Part shown: positions 6,130 to 12,722 of the stretch, piece after piece
Layout of the letters: each line of letters begins with the position of its first letter
Numbering within the stretch: the stretch's first letter is position 1
DNA from: a virus
Length of the DNA stretch: 21,595 nucleotides
Virus record (IMG/VR): IMGVR_UViG_3300042434_000470
Location: 1 to 21,595 of that record
Direction: 5' to 3' (one strand)
The notes under the pieces: model-generated
What the model was told of the DNA's origin: nothing
The model's input: the letters and a program-made list of their open reading frames with translations, nothing else
The model's database searches: none
Translations under genes and position numbers: made by a program

Positions 6130-6824
6130 ACGAACACATACTTTTTAAACTAGCAACTCGCAGCAGACCACAAAAAGCAAAAAAAGCAATTGATAATATC
6201 ATAATGCTTTGTAATTCAATGAATTATACTATTTTAGTTAGTATTGATGAAGATGACGAAAGTATGTTTGGTTTTAGTTATCCTGATGACAATGTATTTA
6301 TAAGTAGAGGCACTTCCAAAAATAAAATAGATGCCATTAATCGAGACATGGATATTTTTGAGGGTTGGGACATTTTAATCAATACTTCAGATGACATGGT
6401 ATTTGAAATTAAAGGATTTGACAATATAATTAGGCAAGACTTTAAAGGAAACTTCGACCAGGTTCTTCATTATACAGATGGCAATCAACACGCAAACATT
6501 ATGACTATGTCAATAATGGGCTTCGACTACTATAATCGTTTTGGTTATATTTACCATCCCGATTACAAGTCATTGTGGTGTGATGCTGAAGCTACAGAAG
6601 TTGCTCACCTTTTAGGCAAATATGAGTACATGGGTGATAGCAAAGTTTTATTTAGACATATGCATCCTGCATGGGGACTAGCAGATTACGATGAACAATA
6701 CAGAAAAACAGAAAGTCAAGAAATGTGGAACACAGATTATAATTTGTTTAAATATAGAAAGTCAGAAGATTATTTTTTACCTAAACATTTAATTATAAAT
6801 AAACCTAAATACAATAATGTATAG
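6126..6824 (+). CDS. GT-A-like glycosyltransferase
   Basis: The start is GTG at 6126, overlapping the previous TGA as GTGA. The 232-aa product has an N-terminal FKLATRSRPQKAKKAI typical of a GT2-like first strand and helix. An acidic VSIDEDDESM follows, then WDILINTSDDMVF with Asp89-Asp90 as the likely metal and nucleotide ligand. YKSLWCDAEATEVAHLLGKY and LFRHMHPAWG near the end fit the acceptor-side conserved region. It differs clearly in sequence from the preceding transferase, so the pair probably adds different sugars and is not a recent duplication. It overlaps the FkbM gene by 8 bases. Confidence 0.72.
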   Translation: MNEHILFKLATRSRPQKAKKAIDNIIMLCNSMNYTILVSIDEDDESMFGFSYPDDNVFISRGTSKNKIDAINRDMDIFEGWDILINTSDDMVFEIKGFDNIIRQDFKGNFDQVLHYTDGNQHANIMTMSIMGFDYYNRFGYIYHPDYKSLWCDAEATEVAHLLGKYEYMGDSKVLFRHMHPAWGLADYDEQYRKTESQEMWNTDYNLFKYRKSEDYFLPKHLIINKPKYNNV

Positions 6825-7419
6825 TCAAAATAACGAAGAACAAATTATATTAGAATACTTTAAAGATTTTAAAGGTCATTTATTAGATATTGGAGCAAAT
6901 GATGGTGTAACTTTATCAAACAGCAGAAAGTTAATTGAATTAGGTTGGAGTGCAGATTTAGTTGAACCTGCTCCTATTCCATTTAAACAATTACAAGAAC
7001 TTTATAAAGAAAATAACAAAGTTAAATTACATAATTGCGCTATAAGTGATTTTACTGGCATAACTTCATTTTATGTTAGTGGTGAACATTTAGGCAAAGG
7101 TGATAGTGGCTTGCTTTCTACTTTATCAATTAAGGATAAACAAAAATGGGAAGGCACAACTGATTATTTTGATTTAACAGTTCAAACTTATAATTGGAAA
7201 GATTTTAATAAATCCAAGAAATATGACTTTATTAGTATAGATGCTGAAGGATTTGACTTGTCAATACTTAAACAAATAAACTTAGATGAATTTAATGTTC
7301 AAATGGTTTGTGTTGAACATAATAACATAGATACTCAAATTTATATGGAATATTTAGAATCATTCTATTTTCAACCAATTTTAATAAATAACGAAAACAT
7401 AATAGCAGTAATATCATGA
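6817..7419 (+). CDS. FkbM-family SAM-dependent methyltransferase
   Basis: The 200-aa product shows the FkbM pattern. The SAM-binding strand-loop is HLLDIGANDG, with Asp24-Gly30 as the core. Then come SADLVEPAPIPFKQL (the acidic residue that contacts the SAM ribose), LHNCAISDFTG, and YDFISIDAEGFDLSIL with DAEG at 142-145. FkbM enzymes O-methylate sugars or sugar-like acceptors in polysaccharide and natural-product pathways. Here it sits between glycosyltransferases, so a glycan hydroxyl is the likely target. It overlaps its neighbours by 8 bases upstream and ATGA downstream. Confidence 0.88.
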   Translation: MYSQNNEEQIILEYFKDFKGHLLDIGANDGVTLSNSRKLIELGWSADLVEPAPIPFKQLQELYKENNKVKLHNCAISDFTGITSFYVSGEHLGKGDSGLLSTLSIKDKQKWEGTTDYFDLTVQTYNWKDFNKSKKYDFISIDAEGFDLSILKQINLDEFNVQMVCVEHNNIDTQIYMEYLESFYFQPILINNENIIAVIS

Positions 7420-8030
7420 GAGTTCATCCTGTTTATAGTTCTGAAGAGGTTTTAATATTTACCTATAAAATGTCAATTGATATTTTAGAAAAAGATATTA
7501 AAGGAGATTTTATTGAATGTGGAGTTGCTGCTGGTAGTCAAATAGGTGCAATGCAACAGGCAATGTTAGATAAACAAATATCAAGAATTATTTGGGGGTT
7601 TGATAGTTTTGAAGGAATACCATTTGCAGGAATAAATGATACAGAACAACCAGGAATAGGTGAAATTGATATAAATAAAATTGGAGTATTAGAAACAACA
7701 AGTATTGCATCATATTCACAAGAAGATGTATTAAAAAACTTTCAATTATGGAATTTACCAACTAATAATTTAAAATTGATAAAAGGATGGTTTGAAAATA
7801 CAATTGAACCAACATCAAAAGAAATAAAAGAAATTGCAATGTTAAGATTAGATGGTGATTTATATTCATCTACTTATGTTTGTTTAGAACATTTATTTGA
7901 AAAAGTAGTTATTGGTGGAATTATAATAATAGATGATTGGAATTTAACAGGATGTCAAAAAGCAGTAAAAAAGTTTATTGATGGAAGAAAAATAAAGAAA
8001 TTTAACGAAATAGCATATTTTATAAAATGA
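7416..8030 (+). CDS. TylF/MycF-type O-methyltransferase
   Basis: The 204-aa protein carries the TylF-family signature. It shows GDFIECGVAAGSQIGAMQQA (Glu34, Gly36 region) for SAM, WGFDSFEGIP, MLRLDGDLYSSTYVCLEHLF with Asp146 and Asp148, and GGIIIIDDWN with Asp173-Asp174. The acidic residues fit the Mg-binding site of macrocin O-methyltransferases. The family methylates sugar hydroxyls. It is near the short end for the family but has all main motifs. Two hand-counted 60-base lines in the gene gave 12 and 14 G+C, against 25 in one capsid-gene line, which hints at a different origin or weak selection on composition. It overlaps both neighbours by ATGA. Confidence 0.88.
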   Translation: MRVHPVYSSEEVLIFTYKMSIDILEKDIKGDFIECGVAAGSQIGAMQQAMLDKQISRIIWGFDSFEGIPFAGINDTEQPGIGEIDINKIGVLETTSIASYSQEDVLKNFQLWNLPTNNLKLIKGWFENTIEPTSKEIKEIAMLRLDGDLYSSTYVCLEHLFEKVVIGGIIIIDDWNLTGCQKAVKKFIDGRKIKKFNEIAYFIK

Positions 8031-8608
8031 TTTTATCAATCCTTATTCCTACTGTACCTCAACGTACTAACTTATTTTTAGAGTTACATTCTGAAATAAA
8101 TAAGCAGTTAGAGTTATCAAATTCTTTTGGCTTAGTTGAGGTTATTTCAGATGATGCACCAAAAGGAACTAAAACAACAGGACAAAAAAGAAACGATTTA
8201 CTAAATGCAGCGCAAGGAGAATATGTTTGGTTTATTGATGATGATGATATGATAATGCCTAATGCTATTTATAATATAATTACAGCCTTAGAACAAAAAC
8301 CTGATGCACTAGCCATTAATGGAATAATGACAACTAATGGAAGAGATAAAAAAGAATGGTATATTAGTAAGAATTTAGAATACACTGCTGACTGGTCAAA
8401 AGGTTATGAAATTTATTTAAGACCTACAAATCACATCACTCCAACAAAAAGAGATATTGCAAGACTAATAAAGTTTGAAGATAAAAGTAATTTTGAAGAT
8501 TATGCTTATTGCATGGAACTTAAAAGATTAGGTTTAATTAAAACAGAAGTAGAAATAAAAGAACCAGTTTACCATTACAGATACCAAGACTATGACAAAC
8601 TATACTAA
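8027..8608 (+). CDS. GT2-family glycosyltransferase
   Basis: This 193-aa protein is a short GT-A/GT2 enzyme. The N-terminal ILSILIPTVPQR is the classic first strand. TGQKRNDLLNAAQGEYVWFI leads into FIDDDDMIMPNAI with Asp71-74 as the DxD metal and nucleotide site. LAINGIMTTNG and NHITPTKRDIARLIKF, then NFEDYAYCMELKRLG, give the acceptor region with an ED motif that is the likely catalytic base. No membrane anchor is seen. It shares a 17-base overlap with the next gene. Donor and acceptor cannot be told from sequence. Confidence 0.88.
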   Translation: MILSILIPTVPQRTNLFLELHSEINKQLELSNSFGLVEVISDDAPKGTKTTGQKRNDLLNAAQGEYVWFIDDDDMIMPNAIYNIITALEQKPDALAINGIMTTNGRDKKEWYISKNLEYTADWSKGYEIYLRPTNHITPTKRDIARLIKFEDKSNFEDYAYCMELKRLGLIKTEVEIKEPVYHYRYQDYDKLY

Positions 8609-9302
8609 GGTAGCTATTGTTACTTTTTTTGATGACAAAGAAAAATATAAGTTAGCAGGTAAAAGACAAGCTGAATCTTTACAGGCTATAAACTTTCCAA
8701 TGGAAAACTATTTTCAGTTTAGAAACTTTGAACAAATTAACTCACCTGAACATTCCGAGATACCATACGCATTCAAACCTTATGCAATAAATGAAATTAA
8801 GAAAAAAGGATTTGAAATTGTAATATGGATGGATAGTCCTATTTATTGCATTAAGTCAATTGATAAATTTATTGAATACATAAATATTAACGGTTTTATA
8901 TTCTTTGACAATTTAGGTTATACAATAGGAGACTATACCTCAGACGAATGTTTAAATAACTATTCAATAAGTAGAGAAGAATCTTTTAAGCATGCTATGA
9001 TAATGGCATGTTTAATGGGATTTAATTTTAAAAACGAAAAAGCAAACAAACTATTCAAAGAATATTTTAATGCAACTAAAATAAAAGGATGTTATGAAGG
9101 AGACTGGACAAATGAAGCTAACCAAGTAAGTCAAGACAATAGAGTAAAAGGACACAGACATGATCAATCAGTAATGAGTATTTTATTAGCAAAAGAAAAA
9201 ATAAAACCTTTGCATCCTCATTCGACTTTCTTCGCTTATTTTGGGAATCCTGGTCATTTACCTCATGCAGAATCAGTTTGTTTATTAAGTCAAGGATACT
9301 AA
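8592..9302 (+). CDS. Glycosyltransferase-like protein (DxD-type, unclassified)
   Basis: The 236-aa product starts with YTKVAIVTFFDDKEKYKLAG and has EIVIWMDSPIYCIKS, where Trp79-Met80-Asp81 resembles the W(M/L)DxD/DSD step of galactosyl- and GT8-like nucleotide-sugar transferases. HRHDQSVMSILLAKEK (from His188) fits the 'HDQ' block seen late in such enzymes. The N-terminal KPYAINEIKKKG also fits this type. The metal motif has only one acidic residue, so activity is uncertain. It is the last transferase of the cassette. The stop TAA shares its last A with the following ATG. Confidence 0.65.
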   Translation: MTNYTKVAIVTFFDDKEKYKLAGKRQAESLQAINFPMENYFQFRNFEQINSPEHSEIPYAFKPYAINEIKKKGFEIVIWMDSPIYCIKSIDKFIEYININGFIFFDNLGYTIGDYTSDECLNNYSISREESFKHAMIMACLMGFNFKNEKANKLFKEYFNATKIKGCYEGDWTNEANQVSQDNRVKGHRHDQSVMSILLAKEKIKPLHPHSTFFAYFGNPGHLPHAESVCLLSQGY

Positions 9303-9523
9303 TGTTACAACTACTAGCAACTACATACATAATAGCAAAGTTCATTCCTAAACCTTTATGGTTACATCGTAAACCTTTTACTTGTCCGCTTTGCTTAACT
9401 TATTGGAGTTTCTTAATTTATCAAATAATTAACTTTACTAACTATTTTGATTTATTGACTATTCCTTTTACCTTTGCATTAATAGCTTCTCTCTTTGAAC
9501 GAATTAATGATAGGTATCTATGA
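9302..9523 (+). CDS. Small membrane protein with CPxC motif (73 aa)
   Basis: I chose ATG at 9302 because it overlaps the preceding TAA (TAATG); an in-frame TTG at 9278 would extend it by eight residues inside the upstream gene. The product has a hydrophobic N-terminus (LLATTYIIAKFI), then RKPFTCPLCLTYWSFLIYQI with Cys28 and Cys31 directly before a membrane segment, then a second hydrophobic stretch (LLTIPFTFALIASLF). A Cys-x2-Cys just before a transmembrane helix is reminiscent of DUF1360-like small membrane proteins. Topology suggests two or three passes. It may act in host-envelope change, but its function is unknown. Confidence 0.6.
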   Translation: MLQLLATTYIIAKFIPKPLWLHRKPFTCPLCLTYWSFLIYQIINFTNYFDLLTIPFTFALIASLFERINDRYL

Positions 9524-9723
9524 CCGAAGAAATAAAACAATCTTTGTTAAATTGGGAGTCAATGGGTAAAAACTATTCGCCTACATTTAACTGGACTGAA
9601 TTAAACGAAATAGCAATTAAGTCAGGAAACAAACCTTTTAATTTAGGATGCTCAGAATGTAGAAGACAATTACTTGAATTTTTACTAGCAACAATCAAAG
9701 ATGGAACAAGTAAACAACCCTGA
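9520..9723 (+). CDS. Small hypothetical protein with Cys-x2-Cys (67 aa)
   Basis: The gene starts with an ATGA overlap at 9520-9523 and overlaps the next start by 23 bases. The 67-aa product has an NWTELNEIAIKSGNK segment and FNLGCSECRRQLLEFLLATI, a Cys pair followed by a helix. A single Cys pair could bind metal only as a dimer or with a partner. Similar small proteins are found before terminase genes in Bacteroidetes phages, by recollection. No function is assigned. Confidence 0.6.
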   Translation: MTEEIKQSLLNWESMGKNYSPTFNWTELNEIAIKSGNKPFNLGCSECRRQLLEFLLATIKDGTSKQP

Positions 9724-9907
9724 ACACTACGGAGGTAAAGAAAACACCTACGAAGCTATAAAAGTAATTGAAGCATGGGATTTAAACTTTCATTTAGGCA
9801 ATGTAGTAAAGTATATTAGCAGAGCAGGGAAAAAAGATAAAACAAAGTTAAAAGAAGACCTCGAAAAAGCTAAATGGTATTTAGATAGATTTATTGGTAC
9901 TTTATAA
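9701..9907 (+). CDS. DUF3310 / SaV-like phage protein
   Basis: The 68-aa product is nearly all family signature: NNPEHYGG, then YEAIKVIEAWDLNFHLGNVV, KYISRAGKKDKTKLKEDLEK and AKWYLDRFI. This matches DUF3310 (SaV-like), a small domain widespread in phages. Lactococcal SaV has been linked to sensitivity to the AbiV abortive-infection system, and some larger phage nucleotide kinases are said to carry a related region. Its direct role here is unknown. It starts inside the preceding gene and ends 16 bases before the small terminase. Confidence 0.85.
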   Translation: MEQVNNPEHYGGKENTYEAIKVIEAWDLNFHLGNVVKYISRAGKKDKTKLKEDLEKAKWYLDRFIGTL

Positions 9908-9923
9908 GTAAAAAATAAAGAAA

Positions 9924-10301
9924 ATGGCATCAAATTCCGACATATTAAAAAAACAGATGCTTATAGCCTTAGAAAAGCATTTAAACGTTGTTTCTACAGC
10001 TTGTAAGGAAGTTGGTATAAATCGTGATACTCATTATGATTGGTTAAAGAAAGACAAAAACTATAAGAAATCTGTAAAAGAGATTGACAATGTAGCTTTG
10101 GACTTTGCGGAATCAGCTTTGCACCAGCAAATAAAAAAAGGAAATCCACTATCAACAATGTTCTATTTAAAATGTAAAGCAAAGAAAAGAGGCTACATAG
10201 AGCAGCAGGATGTGAAGATAACAGGAAATATGAAATTTAAAGCTGACTTTGGCGAAAGCAATACTATACAACCCACATCAGAATCAGAGGAAAATTCATA
10301 A
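9924..10301 (+). CDS. terS: Terminase small subunit
   Basis: The 125-aa product has an N-terminal helix-turn-helix (ILKKQMLIALEKHLNVVSTA, then CKEVGINRDTHYDWLKKD) of the type found in phage small terminases, followed by ALDFAESALHQQIKKGNPLS and TMFYLKCKAKKRGY, the oligomerisation and C-terminal helical part. It should recognise the packaging site on phage DNA and hand it to the large subunit. It is preceded by an A-rich leader (AAAAAATAAAGAAA). Its last 53 bases overlap the large-subunit gene in another frame. The final acidic/Ser-rich tail (SESEENS) may be the contact with the large subunit. Confidence 0.8.
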   Translation: MASNSDILKKQMLIALEKHLNVVSTACKEVGINRDTHYDWLKKDKNYKKSVKEIDNVALDFAESALHQQIKKGNPLSTMFYLKCKAKKRGYIEQQDVKITGNMKFKADFGESNTIQPTSESEENS

Positions 10302-11454
10302 TGCAATAAATAACGGAACTGAAAAATACTATGTTATTAATATAGGAAGGCAGTTCGGTAAAACTTTATTGGCATTGAATCAAATGTTATTTTGGGCTTT
10401 AAATAATAAAGGCTGTAAAATAGCATGGGTAAGTCCTGTTTACAAACAATCAAAAAAAGTATTTGAAGAAACGTTTAAGGCATTTGCAAAACGAATGGAG
10501 ATATACCGAAAGGTTAACCAGTCAGAGTTAATAATCGAATACATCACAGGCTCAACCATTCAATTCTTTAGTGCTGAAAGATACGATAATATTCGTGGCT
10601 TCACATTCGATTATTTAGTATGTGATGAGTTTGCCTTCATGGATGAAAAGGCATGGACTGAAGTATTAAGAGCAACTGTACTCGTAAAAGGTAAAAAGGT
10701 GCTTTTAATTTCAACTCCAAAAGGCAAAAACCACTTTTATAAGATGCATCAATTGGATGGCACTAATGAGCAGTACAAGTCATTCACAATGACTTCGTAC
10801 GATAACCCAATGATTAACCCATCTGAGATAGACGATGCAAAGTTAACCTTACCTGAAATGATATTCAGGCAGGAATACTTAGCTGAGTTCATTGATGGTT
10901 CTGCAATGCTATTCAATAACCGACAATTAACAGATAACAAATCTTATGGAAAAGCATTTGCAGGGATTGACTTAGGAAGGGCAGATGATTACTCGGTACT
11001 TTCTATATTCAATGAGAAAGGCGAACAGTTCTATATTCAACGTTGGAGACATAGCGACTGGTCCACAATAGTAAAGAATATTGCAAATGGATTAAGGACC
11101 AATAATGTCCAAACAGCATTGGTTGAGGTTAACTCTATTGGAGATGTTATTTTTGAAATGCTACAAAAGGAATGTTCAAGTTATTGCACTATTGAACCAT
11201 TTGTAACTACTAATCAAAGTAAAAAAGAAATAGTTGAAAGTTTAATAGTGGCAAATCAAAACAAAGAAGTTAAATTCTTAAATGTTGACTGGCTAGACAA
11301 AGAACTTGAAATGTTTACTTACGAATATAATCCAAAAAGTAGAGTAATTAAATATTCAGCAACAAGTGGTTTTCACGATGACGGAGTTATGGCATCATGT
11401 TTAAGTTTCCACGCTTACTCTAAATACAAAACAGGCAGATACACAATAATATAA
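10249..11454 (+). CDS. terL: Terminase large subunit (ATPase/nuclease)
   Basis: The 401-aa product pumps DNA into the prohead. The Walker A motif is GRQFGKT at 33-39, and Walker B is the YLVCDEFAF segment with Asp126-Glu127. The RNase H-like nuclease domain starts at AGIDLGRADD (Asp241) and ends with FHDDGVMASC (Asp377-Asp378). The coupling region LISTPKGKNHFY is also present. The start is unusual: no in-frame ATG lies before the Walker A motif, and the first stop-free codon is at 10234, so translation must begin at a TTG (10249) or another non-ATG codon inside the small-subunit gene. YNPHQNQRKIHNAI at the front is the typical terminase N-terminus and supports this. It is short but complete in motifs. 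Confidence 0.93.
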   Translation: MAKAILYNPHQNQRKIHNAINNGTEKYYVINIGRQFGKTLLALNQMLFWALNNKGCKIAWVSPVYKQSKKVFEETFKAFAKRMEIYRKVNQSELIIEYITGSTIQFFSAERYDNIRGFTFDYLVCDEFAFMDEKAWTEVLRATVLVKGKKVLLISTPKGKNHFYKMHQLDGTNEQYKSFTMTSYDNPMINPSEIDDAKLTLPEMIFRQEYLAEFIDGSAMLFNNRQLTDNKSYGKAFAGIDLGRADDYSVLSIFNEKGEQFYIQRWRHSDWSTIVKNIANGLRTNNVQTALVEVNSIGDVIFEMLQKECSSYCTIEPFVTTNQSKKEIVESLIVANQNKEVKFLNVDWLDKELEMFTYEYNPKSRVIKYSATSGFHDDGVMASCLSFHAYSKYKTGRYTII

Positions 11455-11473
11455 TTAAAAGGTACTTTTTAAA

Positions 11474-12100
11474 ATGATGACAATTGAATTACCAAATAGC
11501 TGGCATGATATCTCAATAGAGAAATTTCCTTTAATCTATGATATTGTTAGAGATGAGGATTTAGAAGATACAGAAAAAAAGATTAGAGTAATTTCAATCC
11601 TTTCATGCTTATCAGTAAATGAGTTAATGAAAATAAATATTGATTCAATTAATAAGCTAATAGATGAAATACAATTCATATTTAAAATGGAGTTTCCAAA
11701 GGAGCTACAAACATTTAAACATGATAAATACAGATGGGTAGTTAATTATGATATTACAAATTTAAGCGCAGCTGATTTTATAAGTTTAAGCAAACTAACT
11801 GAAAATGAAGATACAATTATTAATAATCTTCCCGAAATAACGTCTATATTTATTAAGCCTTTTGAATACAAGTGGTTTAAAAAAAGAGAAATTGAATTGA
11901 ACTACAAAGAAAAGGTAGCATTAATAAAAAAAATGAGTGTTGGAATTGTTTACCCGATTGCAGTTTTTTTTTGCTCGGTTATCGCCAGTTTACAAACAGA
12001 TATAGAGGACTATTTGGAAAAGCAGTCACAAGAAGTGATGAAGATAATGGAGAGCGAACTGAGCAACAAAAGCATGCAGAATACTGGAGTTGGTATTTAA
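11474..12100 (+). CDS. Tail assembly chaperone, G-like upstream frame
   Basis: The 208-aa zero-frame product begins IELPNSWHDISIEKFPLIYD, a start common to Bacteroidetes phage proteins in the tail chaperone position. The next part is acidic and helical. At residues about 160-166 the sequence VYPIAVFF is encoded partly by nine T, where a -1 shift would lead into the downstream frame. If no shift occurs, the protein continues for 42 residues and stops at 12098-12100. By analogy with lambda gpG/gpGT it should help the tape measure protein assemble and not be in the virion. It lies between terminase and tail genes, which fits. Confidence 0.65.
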   Translation: MMTIELPNSWHDISIEKFPLIYDIVRDEDLEDTEKKIRVISILSCLSVNELMKINIDSINKLIDEIQFIFKMEFPKELQTFKHDKYRWVVNYDITNLSAADFISLSKLTENEDTIINNLPEITSIFIKPFEYKWFKKREIELNYKEKVALIKKMSVGIVYPIAVFFCSVIASLQTDIEDYLEKQSQEVMKIMESELSNKSMQNTGVGI

Positions 12101-12216
12101 CACTTGATGCGATTAGTCAAAACGATAGGACAAAGTGGGATTACTATTTAAACATGAATGTAGTTAGTTTCTTAAACTATTTAAGTTATTTAAAAGACAA
12201 AGTAAAATGGCAATAA
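11474..12216 (+). CDS. Tail assembly chaperone fusion (GT-like) made by -1 frameshift
   Basis: After the T-run the -1 frame reads on for 81 codons to TAA at 12214-12216, giving a fusion of about 247 residues (join 11474-11971 with 11971-12216). The added part is protein-like: QQKHAEYWSWYLTLDAISQN, then DRTKWDYYLNMNVVSFLNYL and SYLKDK. The aromatic-rich pattern followed by a 'W-x-x-hydrophobic ... FLNYLxYLKDK' end resembles the T-domain of tail chaperones, whose C-terminus is often described as W..YL..L..FEKEK-like. The two frames therefore overlap over 11972-12100 and both look coding. It shares ATGGCAATAA with the next gene start. Confidence 0.58.
11964..11972 (+). other. Probable -1 programmed ribosomal frameshift site (T9)
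   Basis: Nine T at 11964-11972 provide a T-TTT-TTT heptamer in the zero frame (11965-11971). Slipping back one base moves reading from the chaperone frame into the frame open from 11896 to 12216. That frame has no ATG in its open stretch. An obvious stimulatory hairpin was not seen just downstream. Confidence 0.6.
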
Positions 12217-12722
12217 AGAACAGTAAGGAGTTAGATGACTTTCTTTCAATGGCTGAAAACATTGGAGGTGATACTGATTTAATTACCGAAGCCATAAATG
12301 ACTTTTTAAAGAAATCAAGAGATAATTTAATTAAGTATAAATTAGATGCGAGTGGTAATTTATTTCAATCTATTAAGGCATTACCAATTGGAAAAACAGT
12401 TGATGGAGTTACAAATGTAAAAATAGAAGCAGAAGATTATTTTGAAAGTGTTGAGGAAGGTACAAAACCACAAGGATATACAAAAGAGAATAGAAAAAAA
12501 CTGCAACCAAAGATATTAGAGTGGATAGGTTATAAACCTGAATTACAAACATTGGCGGGAAGTAAAGAAAAGGAACGCTCACTATCTTATGCAATAGCAA
12601 CAAACATTCTTAAAAAAGGAACTATTAAAAGATTTGGATATAAAGGTAAAAGATTTATGACTGATGAAATACCTTATTTACAGGAACAATTAACAAAAGG
12701 ATTTGAAGACAAATGGCAATAA
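12207..12722 (+). CDS. HK97-gp10-like tail/head-tail connection protein
   Basis: The 171-aa product has an N-terminal helical region (KELDDFLSMAENIGG), then the conserved-type SGNLFQSIKALPIGKT and YFESVEEGTKPQGYTKENRK, which resembles the 'YA..VE.GT.P' block of HK97-gp10-like and minor tail proteins. SLSYAIATNILKKGTIKRFG follows. Such proteins complete the tail tube or join head and tail. It starts inside the end of the frameshifted chaperone product and ends inside the next gene, with identical ATGGCAATAA overlaps at both junctions. The family call is moderate because the similarity is limited to the GTKP block and position. Confidence 0.58.
   Translation: MAIKNSKELDDFLSMAENIGGDTDLITEAINDFLKKSRDNLIKYKLDASGNLFQSIKALPIGKTVDGVTNVKIEAEDYFESVEEGTKPQGYTKENRKKLQPKILEWIGYKPELQTLAGSKEKERSLSYAIATNILKKGTIKRFGYKGKRFMTDEIPYLQEQLTKGFEDKWQ

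Noticed and set aside
9278-9301. TTG start for the small membrane protein
   Set aside because: ATG at 9302 forms a TAATG overlap with the upstream gene, which is the usual form here; the TTG would add eight residues inside the transferase gene.
11971-12216. Independent gene starting at TTG 11971
   Set aside because: The T-run phase, the absence of ATG and the fit with tail chaperone organisation favour a frameshift product over a separate TTG-initiated protein.
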